Shown here: positions 28,183 to 37,068 of the stretch, in pieces
Numbering within the stretch: position 1 is the stretch's first letter
How the letters are laid out: each line of letters starts with the position of its first letter
DNA from: SYLG01 sp965226945
GTDB lineage: Bacteria; Planctomycetota; Planctomycetia; Gemmatales; Gemmataceae
DNA length: 64,000 nucleotides
Assembly (NCBI GenBank): GCA_965226945.1
Contig: OZ245717.1
Location: 4,588,001-4,652,000, forward strand
Reading direction: 5' to 3'
Program-made: the position numbers and the translations under genes
The notes under the pieces: generated by a model
Database searches by the model: none
The model's input: only the letters and a program-made list of their open reading frames with translations
What the model was told of the DNA's origin: nothing

Positions 28183-29042
28183 ACCGGACAGGCCGATCAC
28201 TCCTGATGCGCTGGTGTTTGTGCTTGCCCGCGCTGACGCTCGTTGGCCTGCTTGCCTTCGTACCGGCAGCGTTCCTTGTGCGGATGAGTTTCAACGAATT
28301 TGCCCCCGGCCAAGGTTTTTATCGGGAGGGTACGTTCACTACCGCACATTATGCCGGGCTGACCCGGTCCTTTGAACTGCGCCTGATCGGCTTCACCTTA
28401 CTCTTTGGCCTCGAAATCGCTTCACTGGCGGTGCTCTTGGGATTTCCCGTGGCGCTCTATCTGCGAAGTCTTCGTCCGCGTTGGCGTAATCTCGCGCTGG
28501 GTGCGGTGCTTTTGCCCAAGGTGGCGAGCACGCTTGTGATCCTCTTTGGCTTGCAGCGAATTTTGGGCAACAGCGGGCCGATCAATCAGATTCTTGAATA
28601 TCTCGGGATCGTGGAAGAGCCCATTCAGCTTTATCGCAACCATTTCGGAGCGCTTTTAGGAGAATTGTATCTCGTCCTTCCGCTGTCGATCCTTGTCATG
28701 GCCATTCAGCTCCTTTCGGTTGATTCCATACTGGAGGCAGCGGCCAGGGGCCTGGGCGCGTCATCCTGGCAGGTCTTTCGGCATGTCACTTTGCCCCTGG
28801 CGCTGCCGGGGATTTTTTTGGCCGGGGAACTGGCGCTCATTTGGGGCCTGGGCGCCTTCCTCGGGCCACTTTTTCTCGGCAGCCCGGAGGAAGCGACCCT
28901 GTCGCTGGAATTCTTCCATCAATCGTTCGAATTGCTCGCATGGCCGCGGGGTGCGGTCATGGGGACGATTCTACTGCTGCTCGTCTTAACCAGCTTGATG
29001 GGTTACCGCCTCATTCAGCGCCTGTTCGTGAGGCCCGCATGA
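28179..29042 (+). CDS. ABC importer permease, first subunit
   Basis: This 287-residue inner-membrane protein has about six transmembrane helices and the EAA loop EAAARGLGASSWQVFRHVTLP (about 191-211), which docks on the ATPase. The start forms an ATGA overlap with the ATPase stop. The arrangement binding protein-ATPase-permease-permease matches spermidine, iron, thiamine and aminoethylphosphonate importers; the sequence does not settle which. Confidence 0.87.
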   Translation: MNRTGRSLLMRWCLCLPALTLVGLLAFVPAAFLVRMSFNEFAPGQGFYREGTFTTAHYAGLTRSFELRLIGFTLLFGLEIASLAVLLGFPVALYLRSLRPRWRNLALGAVLLPKVASTLVILFGLQRILGNSGPINQILEYLGIVEEPIQLYRNHFGALLGELYLVLPLSILVMAIQLLSVDSILEAAARGLGASSWQVFRHVTLPLALPGIFLAGELALIWGLGAFLGPLFLGSPEEATLSLEFFHQSFELLAWPRGAVMGTILLLLVLTSLMGYRLIQRLFVRPA

Positions 29043-29866
29043 ACGCCCTGGCCAGGCCTTTGTTGTGCGCGACCGCCCTGATCATTCTTGCCGCCATGCT
29101 CTTTCCGCTCGCTTTTTCGGTGTGGGTGTCGTTTTCGCCCGATTCCTTTTTGACTCCACCCGGATCGGTCTGGTCTCTGCGCTGGCATCGGGAGTTTTGG
29201 GCCGATCCCCGCTGGAATCGGGCGCTTTGGCAAAGCCTGGTTGTTGCGAGCCTGGCCACAGCACTGGCGCTCGCGACCGGCATGCCGCTGGCTTTCGCCC
29301 TGGGGCGCGGCGCCTTTGCCGGTTCGGTCTGGATCGAATACGCGATCTTGTTGCCCGCGCTCGTTCCGCCGGTGGCCCTGGGCTTGGGGATCCTCTTTAT
29401 GGTGCAGGGCACCTTCTGGCAGAACCAGGCTCTCATTCCCGCTCATGCCCTTTTAGGGCTGCCAATGGTCGTGCTCATTGTTCGTTCTGGTCTTACCGGG
29501 ATCGACCCGGCGCTTGAAAGCGCCGCGAGAGGACTCGGGGCCAGCCCCTTTCAGGCGATGAGACAAATCACCATGCCGTTACTCGCGCCTTCGATTCTCG
29601 TTGCCTCGGCCACGGTATTTGTCGTTTCCTTGAACGAGTCGATGCTCGCCATATTCTTGACGCATCCGGGCAACGAAACCCTGCCGGCGGTCGCCTGGCC
29701 GCAATTGCGCCATGCCCCCACGCCGATGGTGGCGGTCGCCTCCTGTGTCAGTGTTGCCGTCACGGTGGGAATCGTCCTGATGATCGGAACGATTCGATCT
29801 TGGAAAAGGAGTGGCGAAAAACGAACGGACATGTTGGCATCGACTACAGAAGGTGCTGGCTCTTGA
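29039..29866 (+). CDS. ABC importer permease, second subunit
   Basis: The 275-residue partner permease has about six helices and the EAA loop ESAARGLGASPFQAMRQITMP (about 161-181). Its start overlaps the previous stop as ATGA. The last four codons and the stop (GAGS, TGA 29864-29866) lie inside the first copy of a 55-base repeat that derives from the convergent DUF58 gene. Its native C-terminus has therefore probably been replaced by repeat sequence. Confidence 0.86.
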   Translation: MNALARPLLCATALIILAAMLFPLAFSVWVSFSPDSFLTPPGSVWSLRWHREFWADPRWNRALWQSLVVASLATALALATGMPLAFALGRGAFAGSVWIEYAILLPALVPPVALGLGILFMVQGTFWQNQALIPAHALLGLPMVVLIVRSGLTGIDPALESAARGLGASPFQAMRQITMPLLAPSILVASATVFVVSLNESMLAIFLTHPGNETLPAVAWPQLRHAPTPMVAVASCVSVAVTVGIVLMIGTIRSWKRSGEKRTDMLASTTEGAGS

Positions 29867-30052
29867 TGCGAAGATACTCGTTCAGCCCAGGTCGCCACCT
29901 AAAGAAGATGCTGGCTCTTGATGCGAAGATACTCGTTCAGCCCAGGTCGCCACCTAAAGAAGATGCTGGGCTCTTGATGCGAAGATATTCATTCACCCCA
30001 GGTCGCCACCTAAAGAAGATGCTGACTTTTGATCCGAAGATACTCATTCACC
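29852..30052 (-). repeat. 55-base tandem repeat derived from the 3' end of the DUF58 gene
   Basis: Copies start at 29852, 29907, 29962 (one base longer) and 30018 (the gene's own end, partial). Copies 1 and 2 differ by one base. On the minus strand every copy encodes NEYLRIKSQHLL and a stop. The gene's own copy differs from copy 2 within these codons only at AAT/AAC, CGG/CGC, AAA/AAG and AGT/AGC, all synonymous. Copy 1 also supplies the stop of the convergent permease gene. Confidence 0.9.
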
Positions 30053-31371
30053 AAGGGCGCCGTGAGGCTCTGAGGGTAGGTGTCCATCGTCAGGACGCCA
30101 GCGTGCCTGAGATCGGTGAGCACTTGATGTCGCCAGCACAAGATGTCGGCCGCGGCCCCGGCCTGAAACATCTCCCGGTCGGTAGGCGCGGCGGCGCCGG
30201 GGGCATTCGCAACCGAATCGTCCGCTTGAACAGGACCAAGTCCCTCAACCTGCTGAAACAGTTCTCGGTCGCGCAAAAGCACCGCCAAGGGCAAATGCTT
30301 GCCCACCATATTGATCATGTGCGCCTTGAGTTGATCTGCATTGCGATCGTCGATCACGTTGGTGATCAGGATCGCCAGGGTCCGTTTGCGGCAATGGGCC
30401 TGAAGATGGAGAAAGGCCTGGTCATAGCGGCTTTCCACCCATTCGGGTTGCACGTCATGGACGGCGTGGACCATCCGGTTGAGTTGCTGCTTGCCGCCGC
30501 CCGGTGGAATCCAGCGCAAAATGCGATCGGAAAAACAGAGCAGTCCCGCTTCGTCGTGCTGGGACAAAGCGATGTAGGCCAGTGTCAGGGCGGCGTCGAA
30601 AGCGCCGTCGAGGAGCGACTGGCCCGCATGCTCGTTGACCATCATGCGCCCGCAATCGATCAAGAAAACCACGCGCTGGCTCTGGTTGCTTTGAAAATCG
30701 CGCACGGTGAGCTTAAGGCGGCGCGAGGTCGCGCGCCAGTCGATCGAGCGGTACTGATCGTCGGGCGAGTAATCGCGCAACCGCTCGAATTCGTTATCGC
30801 TTTGAATGCGCCGGCTTTTGCGCACGCCAAGGAGCGACATGCGGTTGAGGCGGGCATACAGGGCGTAGCGGCTGATCTGCTTGAGCGCGGGAAACACGCG
30901 TAGCGAATCGTTGGCGGGCAAGCGTAGGGTTTTGGTCCAGAGTCCCATGCGGCTTTGCATCTGAATCCAGACCCATTCCAGGGTGAACGATCCTCTTTGC
31001 GTGGGCACGAGAGTGTAGTGAATGCGGTTGCGCGATTGCGCCGGCAGCCGCGCCGCGAGCGGCTTGCCTTCCTCGGCCAGGCCGGGAGGTTGGTCGTCGC
31101 GCACGAGCACATCAAATGTGCGGCGCGAGCGATTTTCCAGCACGATCGTAAAGGCATGCTTGTCGCCGCGGGTGGCGATATGGGCGAATTCGCGGCGCAC
31201 GCGGAATTGTTTGCGCCAGGGCAAGGTGAGCAAGTCGCCAAGCGCCAGGATGACGACGACCGCATCCAACCCCAGTACGAACGGCCAGGCCTCCGGTTCG
31301 AAGTAAAGGAGGACGGTGGCCACAAGGGGGACGGCCGCGAGGATGCAGAGAATTCGCCCGGGGCTAATCAC
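30010..31371 (-). CDS. DUF58 membrane protein
   Basis: The 453-residue protein has two N-terminal transmembrane helices (about 5-24, 30-48). The DUF58 core is RLRDYSPDDQYRSIDWRATSR followed by RVVFLIDCGRMM, the start of a von Willebrand A-like domain. The family is almost always next to MoxR ATPases; its role, probably assembly or insertion of surface or metal-dependent proteins, is not settled. It starts at GTG 31371, overlapping the MoxR stop as GTGA. Its 3' end is the source of the downstream repeat. Confidence 0.87.
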   Translation of the reverse strand: MISPGRILCILAAVPLVATVLLYFEPEAWPFVLGLDAVVVILALGDLLTLPWRKQFRVRREFAHIATRGDKHAFTIVLENRSRRTFDVLVRDDQPPGLAEEGKPLAARLPAQSRNRIHYTLVPTQRGSFTLEWVWIQMQSRMGLWTKTLRLPANDSLRVFPALKQISRYALYARLNRMSLLGVRKSRRIQSDNEFERLRDYSPDDQYRSIDWRATSRRLKLTVRDFQSNQSQRVVFLIDCGRMMVNEHAGQSLLDGAFDAALTLAYIALSQHDEAGLLCFSDRILRWIPPGGGKQQLNRMVHAVHDVQPEWVESRYDQAFLHLQAHCRKRTLAILITNVIDDRNADQLKAHMINMVGKHLPLAVLLRDRELFQQVEGLGPVQADDSVANAPGAAAPTDREMFQAGAAADILCWRHQVLTDLRHAGVLTMDTYPQSLTAPLVNEYLRIKSQHLL

Positions 31372-32414
31372 AGGCGCGGCACCTCGATCGTTTTGAGAAG
31401 CGCCTTGAGGGCATGGTCGGTCGTGTCTCCTTCGACTTCGGCCTCCGGAGAGAGGATGACCCGGTGGCGCAAGGCGGGAAGCACCAGCTCGCTGACATCG
31501 TCGGGAGTGATGTAGGTGCGGCCCGAGAACGCGGCGAGAACTCGGGCGCCAGAGAGCATCGCAATGCCGGCACGAGGGCTGGCCCCCATGAAAAAGGCAG
31601 GCCACTCACGGGTTTTGCGCACAATCGCCGTGATGTAATGGAGGATCTTGTCGTCGGCCTCGATTTGGCGGCAAAGGTCCTGGATTTGCAAAATCCGTTC
31701 GGGATTGAGCACGACCTGGATCTTGTCGGCAATCTGTTTTTCAAGCGTGGAGCGGGAGCGATGCAGTTTGAGAATCGCATGCTCCTCCTCGACCTTGGGA
31801 TAGTTGACGACCAGCTTGAACAAAAAGCGGTCCAACTGCGCTTCGGGCAAGGTGTAGGTGCCTTCCGATTCGATCGGATTCTGCGTGGCGAGTACGAGGA
31901 AGGGCGGCTCGATCGGGTAGGTCGTGCCGTCCACGGTGACCCGGCTTTCCTGCATGATTTCAAGCAGTGCGGCGTGGGTTTTGGCAGGCGAGCGGTTGAT
32001 TTCGTCGGCCAGCAAAATCTGGGTGAAGACCGGGCCGCGCCTGAAGCGGAAATCTTGCGTGCGCGCATCGAACACCGGTTGGCCGGTGATGTCGGAAGGC
32101 ATCAGGTCGGCGGTGAACTGCACCCGCCCGAAGGCGCACCCTAGGGCCTCGCCCAGAATGCGAACGAGCAAGGTTTTGCCCAGACCCGGCACGCTTTCGA
32201 TCAGCACATGGCCGCCGGCAAAAAGCGCGACCAGGGTGAGCCGCACGAAATCTTCCTGGCCGACATAGACCTTGCCGGTTTCGGCCATGAGCGTTTCGAT
32301 TTCCGCCTTGACCGATTGGATTTTGTCTTCTTCCTCGATTACGGCTTCCGCCGGGCCCTTGGTCTGTAGGGGCTCTTGACCCTCTTTGTCGTCTTTATTA
32401 TCTGTGCTTTCCAA
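31368..32414 (-). CDS. MoxR-family AAA+ ATPase
   Basis: MoxR ATPases act as chaperones for metal insertion or complex assembly, often with VWA-domain partners. The 348-residue protein has Walker A ESVPGLGKT (about 73-81), Walker B ILLADEINR, sensor LATQNPIESEGTYTLPEAQLDRF and the C-terminal lid domain. The first ~30 residues are acidic and probably disordered. It lies 3 bases after the DUF4350 gene and overlaps the DUF58 start. Confidence 0.92.
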   Translation of the reverse strand: MESTDNKDDKEGQEPLQTKGPAEAVIEEEDKIQSVKAEIETLMAETGKVYVGQEDFVRLTLVALFAGGHVLIESVPGLGKTLLVRILGEALGCAFGRVQFTADLMPSDITGQPVFDARTQDFRFRRGPVFTQILLADEINRSPAKTHAALLEIMQESRVTVDGTTYPIEPPFLVLATQNPIESEGTYTLPEAQLDRFLFKLVVNYPKVEEEHAILKLHRSRSTLEKQIADKIQVVLNPERILQIQDLCRQIEADDKILHYITAIVRKTREWPAFFMGASPRAGIAMLSGARVLAAFSGRTYITPDDVSELVLPALRHRVILSPEAEVEGDTTDHALKALLKTIEVPRL

Positions 32415-32417
32415 AAC

Positions 32418-33587
32418 TCAATTCTCCTTGGATTTTTTGCCGTGTGTTTTCCGAACGCGTTGCCATTCGCGGATTCGCCCCAGGGCAAAGGTGCGCCCAC
32501 GGGCTTTTCTCAAGAGGTCTCCAAGCGCTTCGACATGACGGCCAAAGCGCTGCAATTCGCGGCTGCTCGACTGAAGCGGCCGGCCGAGGATGGGAAATTT
32601 CCACCAGCAAAAAAGAACGAGCGCCAGGACCAGCTGGCCGACGACCCAGGGTAGGGGCTGGACTTTGAGAAAGTCGAGCATCGATTGCGTTTCGCTTTTT
32701 TGGCCTTCTGCCTCTCCTTCTTCATCCACCCAGTTGGAATTGGGGATGACGGCAACGCGCTGGTCGACCTTGGTCAGCTCGATGAGTTGTTCGCAAAGCT
32801 CCTGGTTGCCCGGATCGGCCAGGGAAGCATTGAGCAAGGGAATCGCCGAAGCGAGCACCAAAAATCGGGTGCGTCCCAACCGGTCCTCAATGAGAAGCGG
32901 CTCTCCTTGCGAACTCCAGATCGTTTCGACATCGGGCGCAGGCTGGAGCCGTCTTTGCAAGGGCCATTGCGCCTTGATCAGGCGGTCTTCCGATGAGTGG
33001 ACCTGGCCGTCGTCATCCTGACCGTTGGCTTGGCCGTTGACCTTGGTGTGGATCTTGACCTCCGTCAACTCCTCGGTGGCCTTTCGGCGAGGGCGATCCA
33101 TTCCATAAAAAACGCCTTCCGAGATCGAGAATGTTCGAAGAGAGCCGGATTCACGCTCTGCAAGGCTCGCATCCCTTTCGTTCTTGGCCAGCGCTTTTTG
33201 TTTGTCGTCAAGGCGATCGCTCTTGAGCAGGGCGTTCCAGTATTCGGGGGTCGCGTCGCCGTTTTCCACCACCCAAACCATGGTCGATACCCGGTACCCC
33301 TGGGCGATCTTTCTCCAGAAGTCGACGGTCTTTTTGTCAATGGCGCCGGGGTGGTTATCGAAAATGAAAATGCACTCGTGCGTGTCTCCCAGTTCCGGCG
33401 TGGCGAAGGGGAGCGTATCGACCTTGAGGCCGGAATAGCGCAGCGCCTGCAAGAACGCCGAAAGGCCGTTGATGCTGTCGCCACGCGTCGCGGCGTAACG
33501 CGTATTGAGCTTGGGATCGCAACCCACAAACAGGCAAAGAAGTGATCCCAGGGCGATCGTTTGCAATGTGCGGCAAGCGTGCGTCAT
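32418..33587 (-). CDS. DUF4350-like lipoprotein/membrane protein
   Basis: The 389-residue protein has a lipoprotein-type signal (LGSLLCLFVGC, Cys 23). A DUF4350-like domain follows: LSAFLQALRYSGLKVDTL and FIFDNHPGAIDKKTVDFW. One transmembrane helix lies near 322-342 (WVVGQLVLALVLFCWW), followed by a basic cytoplasmic tail. DUF4350 proteins regularly sit in MoxR/DUF58 clusters. It overlaps the DUF4129 stop by 4 bases. Function unknown. Confidence 0.7.
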   Translation of the reverse strand: MTHACRTLQTIALGSLLCLFVGCDPKLNTRYAATRGDSINGLSAFLQALRYSGLKVDTLPFATPELGDTHECIFIFDNHPGAIDKKTVDFWRKIAQGYRVSTMVWVVENGDATPEYWNALLKSDRLDDKQKALAKNERDASLAERESGSLRTFSISEGVFYGMDRPRRKATEELTEVKIHTKVNGQANGQDDDGQVHSSEDRLIKAQWPLQRRLQPAPDVETIWSSQGEPLLIEDRLGRTRFLVLASAIPLLNASLADPGNQELCEQLIELTKVDQRVAVIPNSNWVDEEGEAEGQKSETQSMLDFLKVQPLPWVVGQLVLALVLFCWWKFPILGRPLQSSSRELQRFGRHVEALGDLLRKARGRTFALGRIREWQRVRKTHGKKSKEN

Positions 33588-34537
33588 GACGGCGGCTCCT
33601 TGGGCAACGCTCGCTTCTTGCCTGGGACTGCCTTGGCCGCTTTTCCTGTTCTTGGCGGCGCTTCGCCCGTTGCCGGCTTTTCTCCTCTTTTGGGTGCTTC
33701 GCCTCTCGTCGGCTTTTCGCGGGGCAGCGCCTTTTCAAAGAGGGCGATCTTGCTCCATACCGATTGAAACTCGGGTTCGGAAATGGGCAAATGGCCATAG
33801 AAGGCGTCTTCGAATAGCCGGGTGGAATCGCGGAAAGTGCCGCGAAGTTCAGCGGAAGCCGACCCTGGCGAAGCCGAACCGGGAAGTGCGGCCGCAAGCT
33901 CGCCCTGGTACTGGCGATTCGTCTTTCCTTTTTGCAGTTCAATCTTCCCGTGCTTGTCGAGTTGGATCAATTGCCAGCCATGCAAAAAGGCAATCGCCTC
34001 CGCATAGGCTCCGGCCTTGGCCAGGTCGCGGGCCCTTTCTAGCAGGTCGCCCTTGCCCCGCACTTTTTCAGGGAGGGCTTCCAGGCGTGCCGATTCGATT
34101 TCAGGCGTTGCTTCGGTTTTCTCCGGTTGAGGCGCCTCGTCGAAAAATCGTTGACCATACCAGATCAGCGCGAAAATCGCCGCGATGATGACCAGGGCAA
34201 GAAGCAGCCAGAGGACGACCCTGAAGATCTGCAACCATTCAAGACCTTTGGTCGGGTCCTCGGACCGCGAACGTGGCGGAGGTTGTGCGTTTGTGGGAAA
34301 TAAAGGGACAAGATCGCCTTTTTGTGCATTGTACCAGGGGAATTGTTGATCGACGAAGGCTCGTTTCGCCTGATTTTTGGAGCTTTCTTTCTCGTCGGCG
34401 CGAACCGAGCAGAAGGGGATGAGGCCAATCATCACGAAGAGGAGGCACCGGATGGCAAACCGGTTGAGCCACACCAAGGGCCTATCCATCGAATCCGCGG
34501 GGGCGATCGCGCTTGGCGCCTCAACAACCATGGCCAT
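33584..34537 (-). CDS. DUF4129-type membrane protein
   Basis: The 317-residue protein has two hydrophobic helices (about 29-48 and 105-128). The C-terminal domain contains AKAGAYAEAIAFLHGWQLIQLDK followed by a TNRQY motif, as in DUF4129 proteins of MoxR clusters. The final ~45 residues are a Lys/Pro/Glu-rich repeat tail (GEAPKRGEKPATGEAPPRTGK), probably disordered. It shares one base with the upstream gene and four with the downstream one. Confidence 0.68.
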   Translation of the reverse strand: MAMVVEAPSAIAPADSMDRPLVWLNRFAIRCLLFVMIGLIPFCSVRADEKESSKNQAKRAFVDQQFPWYNAQKGDLVPLFPTNAQPPPRSRSEDPTKGLEWLQIFRVVLWLLLALVIIAAIFALIWYGQRFFDEAPQPEKTEATPEIESARLEALPEKVRGKGDLLERARDLAKAGAYAEAIAFLHGWQLIQLDKHGKIELQKGKTNRQYQGELAAALPGSASPGSASAELRGTFRDSTRLFEDAFYGHLPISEPEFQSVWSKIALFEKALPREKPTRGEAPKRGEKPATGEAPPRTGKAAKAVPGKKRALPKEPPS

Positions 34538-35331
34538 CAGGCCACCTCCTTTTCGGAGAACGATTGCGCCATCGCGCGGATTTTTAAATCGACATCCCAG
34601 CCCTCACGGCGGATCCGGCAATCGATGTAGGTGATGAACCGGAAAACGGTCAAGAAGCTCATGATCATCCAGAAGGCGAACTCTTCTTGCCATCCTGGTT
34701 GGAATCCATCGCCCTGCAGCCACTGAACCATCATTTGCCACCAGGAAAAGCGGCCTTCCCAAAGCGCGGCGATCCCTCGCAAAAACAGAGAAAGCGAGAT
34801 GTTGCCGGCGATCAACACCAGGAAGTCGATGAGGACGAGGCCGAGGATCCGTCCCAGGTTGCGCCTGTTCATGGCCCAAAGTCGCCGCCACACTTTACCG
34901 AGCATGGGCCTTTCCAACAGAATGATCGGATTGAGGTAGTACATTCCGACGAAAACCAGCGGCGACAAGATAATCGTGGCCAGGCAGAAAAAGCGAACAA
35001 TCCCCTGAAAGAAAAAGTAGGAAAGCAGACTGCCTCCCACGGCGCGCATTGCCTGGGAAGTGGAAAACCGCTTCGAGAAGACAATCTGCCCCATGAATAG
35101 GGTGATCGGCAGGGTGGCCAGCGGCAATTCGAGCCCGATGACGAGCATCCAGAGATAGGGATTCTTGAGATTTTGCAAAACATAGCCGTTGAACCAATAC
35201 ACCGGCAGGATGCCGAGGACCATGGCGAGCGAAAGGCCGAGAAAGTGCTGGCCGCACACCAGAAATGCCAAATCGAGGCATTCGAGCACCGATCGCGGCC
35301 GGATCGCCAGGCGAACGCTATCTGGGCGCAT
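34537..35331 (-). CDS. Multi-pass membrane protein of the MoxR cluster
   Basis: The 264-residue protein has about six hydrophobic segments (near 33-52, 60-80, 98-120, 122-135, 165-188, 220-236) and basic loops (WRRLWAMNRRN). I do not recognise a named family. Its place between the SpoIIM-like and DUF4129 genes, overlapping both, says it belongs to the same membrane complex or pathway. Confidence 0.65.
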   Translation of the reverse strand: MRPDSVRLAIRPRSVLECLDLAFLVCGQHFLGLSLAMVLGILPVYWFNGYVLQNLKNPYLWMLVIGLELPLATLPITLFMGQIVFSKRFSTSQAMRAVGGSLLSYFFFQGIVRFFCLATIILSPLVFVGMYYLNPIILLERPMLGKVWRRLWAMNRRNLGRILGLVLIDFLVLIAGNISLSLFLRGIAALWEGRFSWWQMMVQWLQGDGFQPGWQEEFAFWMIMSFLTVFRFITYIDCRIRREGWDVDLKIRAMAQSFSEKEVA

Positions 35332-36319
35332 GCGCTTGCCTCCGGTGGTTCAGGTTGCCGAGCAAGAGAAAATACAGGAGTAAGAGGATGGTCGTGATCA
35401 CGGCAACGCCCGCCTTGGATTCATAGGGCAAGGCCGATGGGGAAATGAACCCCTCAATGGAAGCGGCAAAAATGAAGAGGATCGTGGCGACCCCCGCGGT
35501 TTGCAAGGCGCGAGGGGCACTGCGTCTGAGCGATTCGGCACGGCCCCACCCCTGGGTGTCGATGAGCGACCATCCCAGGCGCAATCCGGCGCCGGCGGAC
35601 AAGACGATGGCGGTGAGTTCAAAGGGGCCGTGGGCGGTCACGAACTCGGAGAAGTTGGCCTGGGAAGTCGACTGGAACATGTAGCCGAACACGGTGCCGA
35701 GAAGGACCGCGTTGAAGGCCAAGGTAATCAAGCTGCCCACGCCCAGAAAGATTCCGCTCGTGAAACATTTCAGACCAATGCTGGCGTTGTGAAAGACATA
35801 ACCCCCGGTCGCCTCTGCCCGGGAACTGGCAAAACCTTCGGATTCTGCGCCGATCTGTTCCCAAAGCGGCGTGGCGTACATTTTCTCGACGGAGGCGAGT
35901 TTCGCCTCCCCGGCGACGGCCACCGCGAATTCAGGCCGCAAATAGGCCGCGATCATGGCACCCAGAAAAAGGCTCCAAAAGTTAAACAAGGCGATCCAGA
36001 CGCAGGGATCGCGCAGAATCTGCCCCGGAATGTCGACAAACAGCGAGCGCAGCCAGGCGCCGACATGGAACGATTCGCTGCGGTAAAGTTGGGTATGGGC
36101 CTGGCCCACCAGTTTGTGCAGGTACTCGGTGGTCGTTTCGGGGAATTTGAGCGCCAGCGCCAGGGCCAGATCGCTGCAGGCGGAGCGATAGCGTCTGGCA
36201 AAGGCGGCCAGGCGCTCCGGATCCAAGCGGCTTGCGCGTCGAGATTTGATCCAGGTCAGATCTTTTTCGAGTTGGCGCCAGTCGGGGGTGCGGCGATCGA
36301 TGATTTCCGAGATTTTCAC
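35318..36319 (-). CDS. SpoIIM-like (stage II sporulation protein M family) membrane protein
   Basis: The 333-residue protein has an N-terminal soluble helical part (to about 95) with ARRYRSACSDLALA, and five to six transmembrane helices. Family marks are GIFLGVGSLITLAFNAVLLGTVFGY and HGPFELTAIVLSAGAGLRLGW; HG-FEL-AI is the SpoIIM signature. In non-sporulating bacteria these proteins accompany MoxR and RDD genes. It overlaps its neighbours by 4 and 14 bases. Confidence 0.8.
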   Translation of the reverse strand: MKISEIIDRRTPDWRQLEKDLTWIKSRRASRLDPERLAAFARRYRSACSDLALALALKFPETTTEYLHKLVGQAHTQLYRSESFHVGAWLRSLFVDIPGQILRDPCVWIALFNFWSLFLGAMIAAYLRPEFAVAVAGEAKLASVEKMYATPLWEQIGAESEGFASSRAEATGGYVFHNASIGLKCFTSGIFLGVGSLITLAFNAVLLGTVFGYMFQSTSQANFSEFVTAHGPFELTAIVLSAGAGLRLGWSLIDTQGWGRAESLRRSAPRALQTAGVATILFIFAASIEGFISPSALPYESKAGVAVITTILLLLYFLLLGNLNHRRQAHAPR

Positions 36320-37065
36320 TCGGTGGACCCTCCGGCGGCGCGTTCATACATCGCGCACAACAGCAGATCGGAGTCGACCGATTTGGGCAAGCTCCAGACC
36401 TTGCGAAAATGCGCGGCCAGCACTCCGGCCAGTTCCTTGCGACGCCCGGCGCTCAGCACCTTGCGCCGGCCAATGTAGGAGGCGAGGGTCTCCATGAGTT
36501 GGATCGACGGAGAGAACTTCTTGGGAATGAGCGCCTGCACTTCCGAGGTGTTTTCCTCCGGCCAGGCCGGCTTGGGGCGGGTATTGCGCCTTTCGATAAT
36601 CACCATCGTGTTCGCGGCAAGATCGCCAAGCCTTTGAAAACGGGCATTGCCCATCATGGCGAAAACCCCGGGAAAAAAAGGTGGGAGGAGATCGGGACCT
36701 CTCAACAGATTGCGCAGAATGGCCTGGGCCGGAGTGATGGAAAGACCGGTCGCGGAGACAACGCGCAAAGAGAGGGCTGCTTTTCCCGGGGTCTGGCCGT
36801 TGTTGAGGGTTTCCACGACCAAGCCAAATCCCCACCAGAGGAAAAACCAAAGGATGAGGGCGATTCCCATCAAGGCCTTGGCCATCGCTCCCAGGGAAAG
36901 AAAGATCACGAGGAATAGCACGGCGACCACGAGCCCGTCGATGAGCAAGGCGAGCACGCGCGGAAAAGGGCCCGCGAGCTGAAAATCGAACGCGACATTT
37001 TCCGGGGTGACTACGAGCATCGCCGTATCCAGCGGCGGAGATTCCTTCAACCGGGCTATTTGCAT
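36316..37065 (-). CDS. RDD-family membrane protein with C-terminal extension
   Basis: RDD proteins are small membrane proteins named after a conserved Arg-Asp-Asp; some act as sodium or other cation carriers. The 249-residue protein has the first helix region RVLALLIDGLVVAVLFLVIF and the second motif NGQTPGKAALSLRVV, then an RLGDLAANTMVII end. About 85 residues without membrane segments follow, beyond a standard RDD. It is the second gene of the MoxR cluster, overlapping the SpoIIM-like gene. Confidence 0.82.
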   Translation of the reverse strand: MQIARLKESPPLDTAMLVVTPENVAFDFQLAGPFPRVLALLIDGLVVAVLFLVIFLSLGAMAKALMGIALILWFFLWWGFGLVVETLNNGQTPGKAALSLRVVSATGLSITPAQAILRNLLRGPDLLPPFFPGVFAMMGNARFQRLGDLAANTMVIIERRNTRPKPAWPEENTSEVQALIPKKFSPSIQLMETLASYIGRRKVLSAGRRKELAGVLAAHFRKVWSLPKSVDSDLLLCAMYERAAGGSTE

Positions 37066-37068
37066 AAA

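Noticed and set aside
29852..30052. CRISPR array
   Set aside because: The repeats are head-to-tail with no unique spacers, and they match the end of the adjacent gene.
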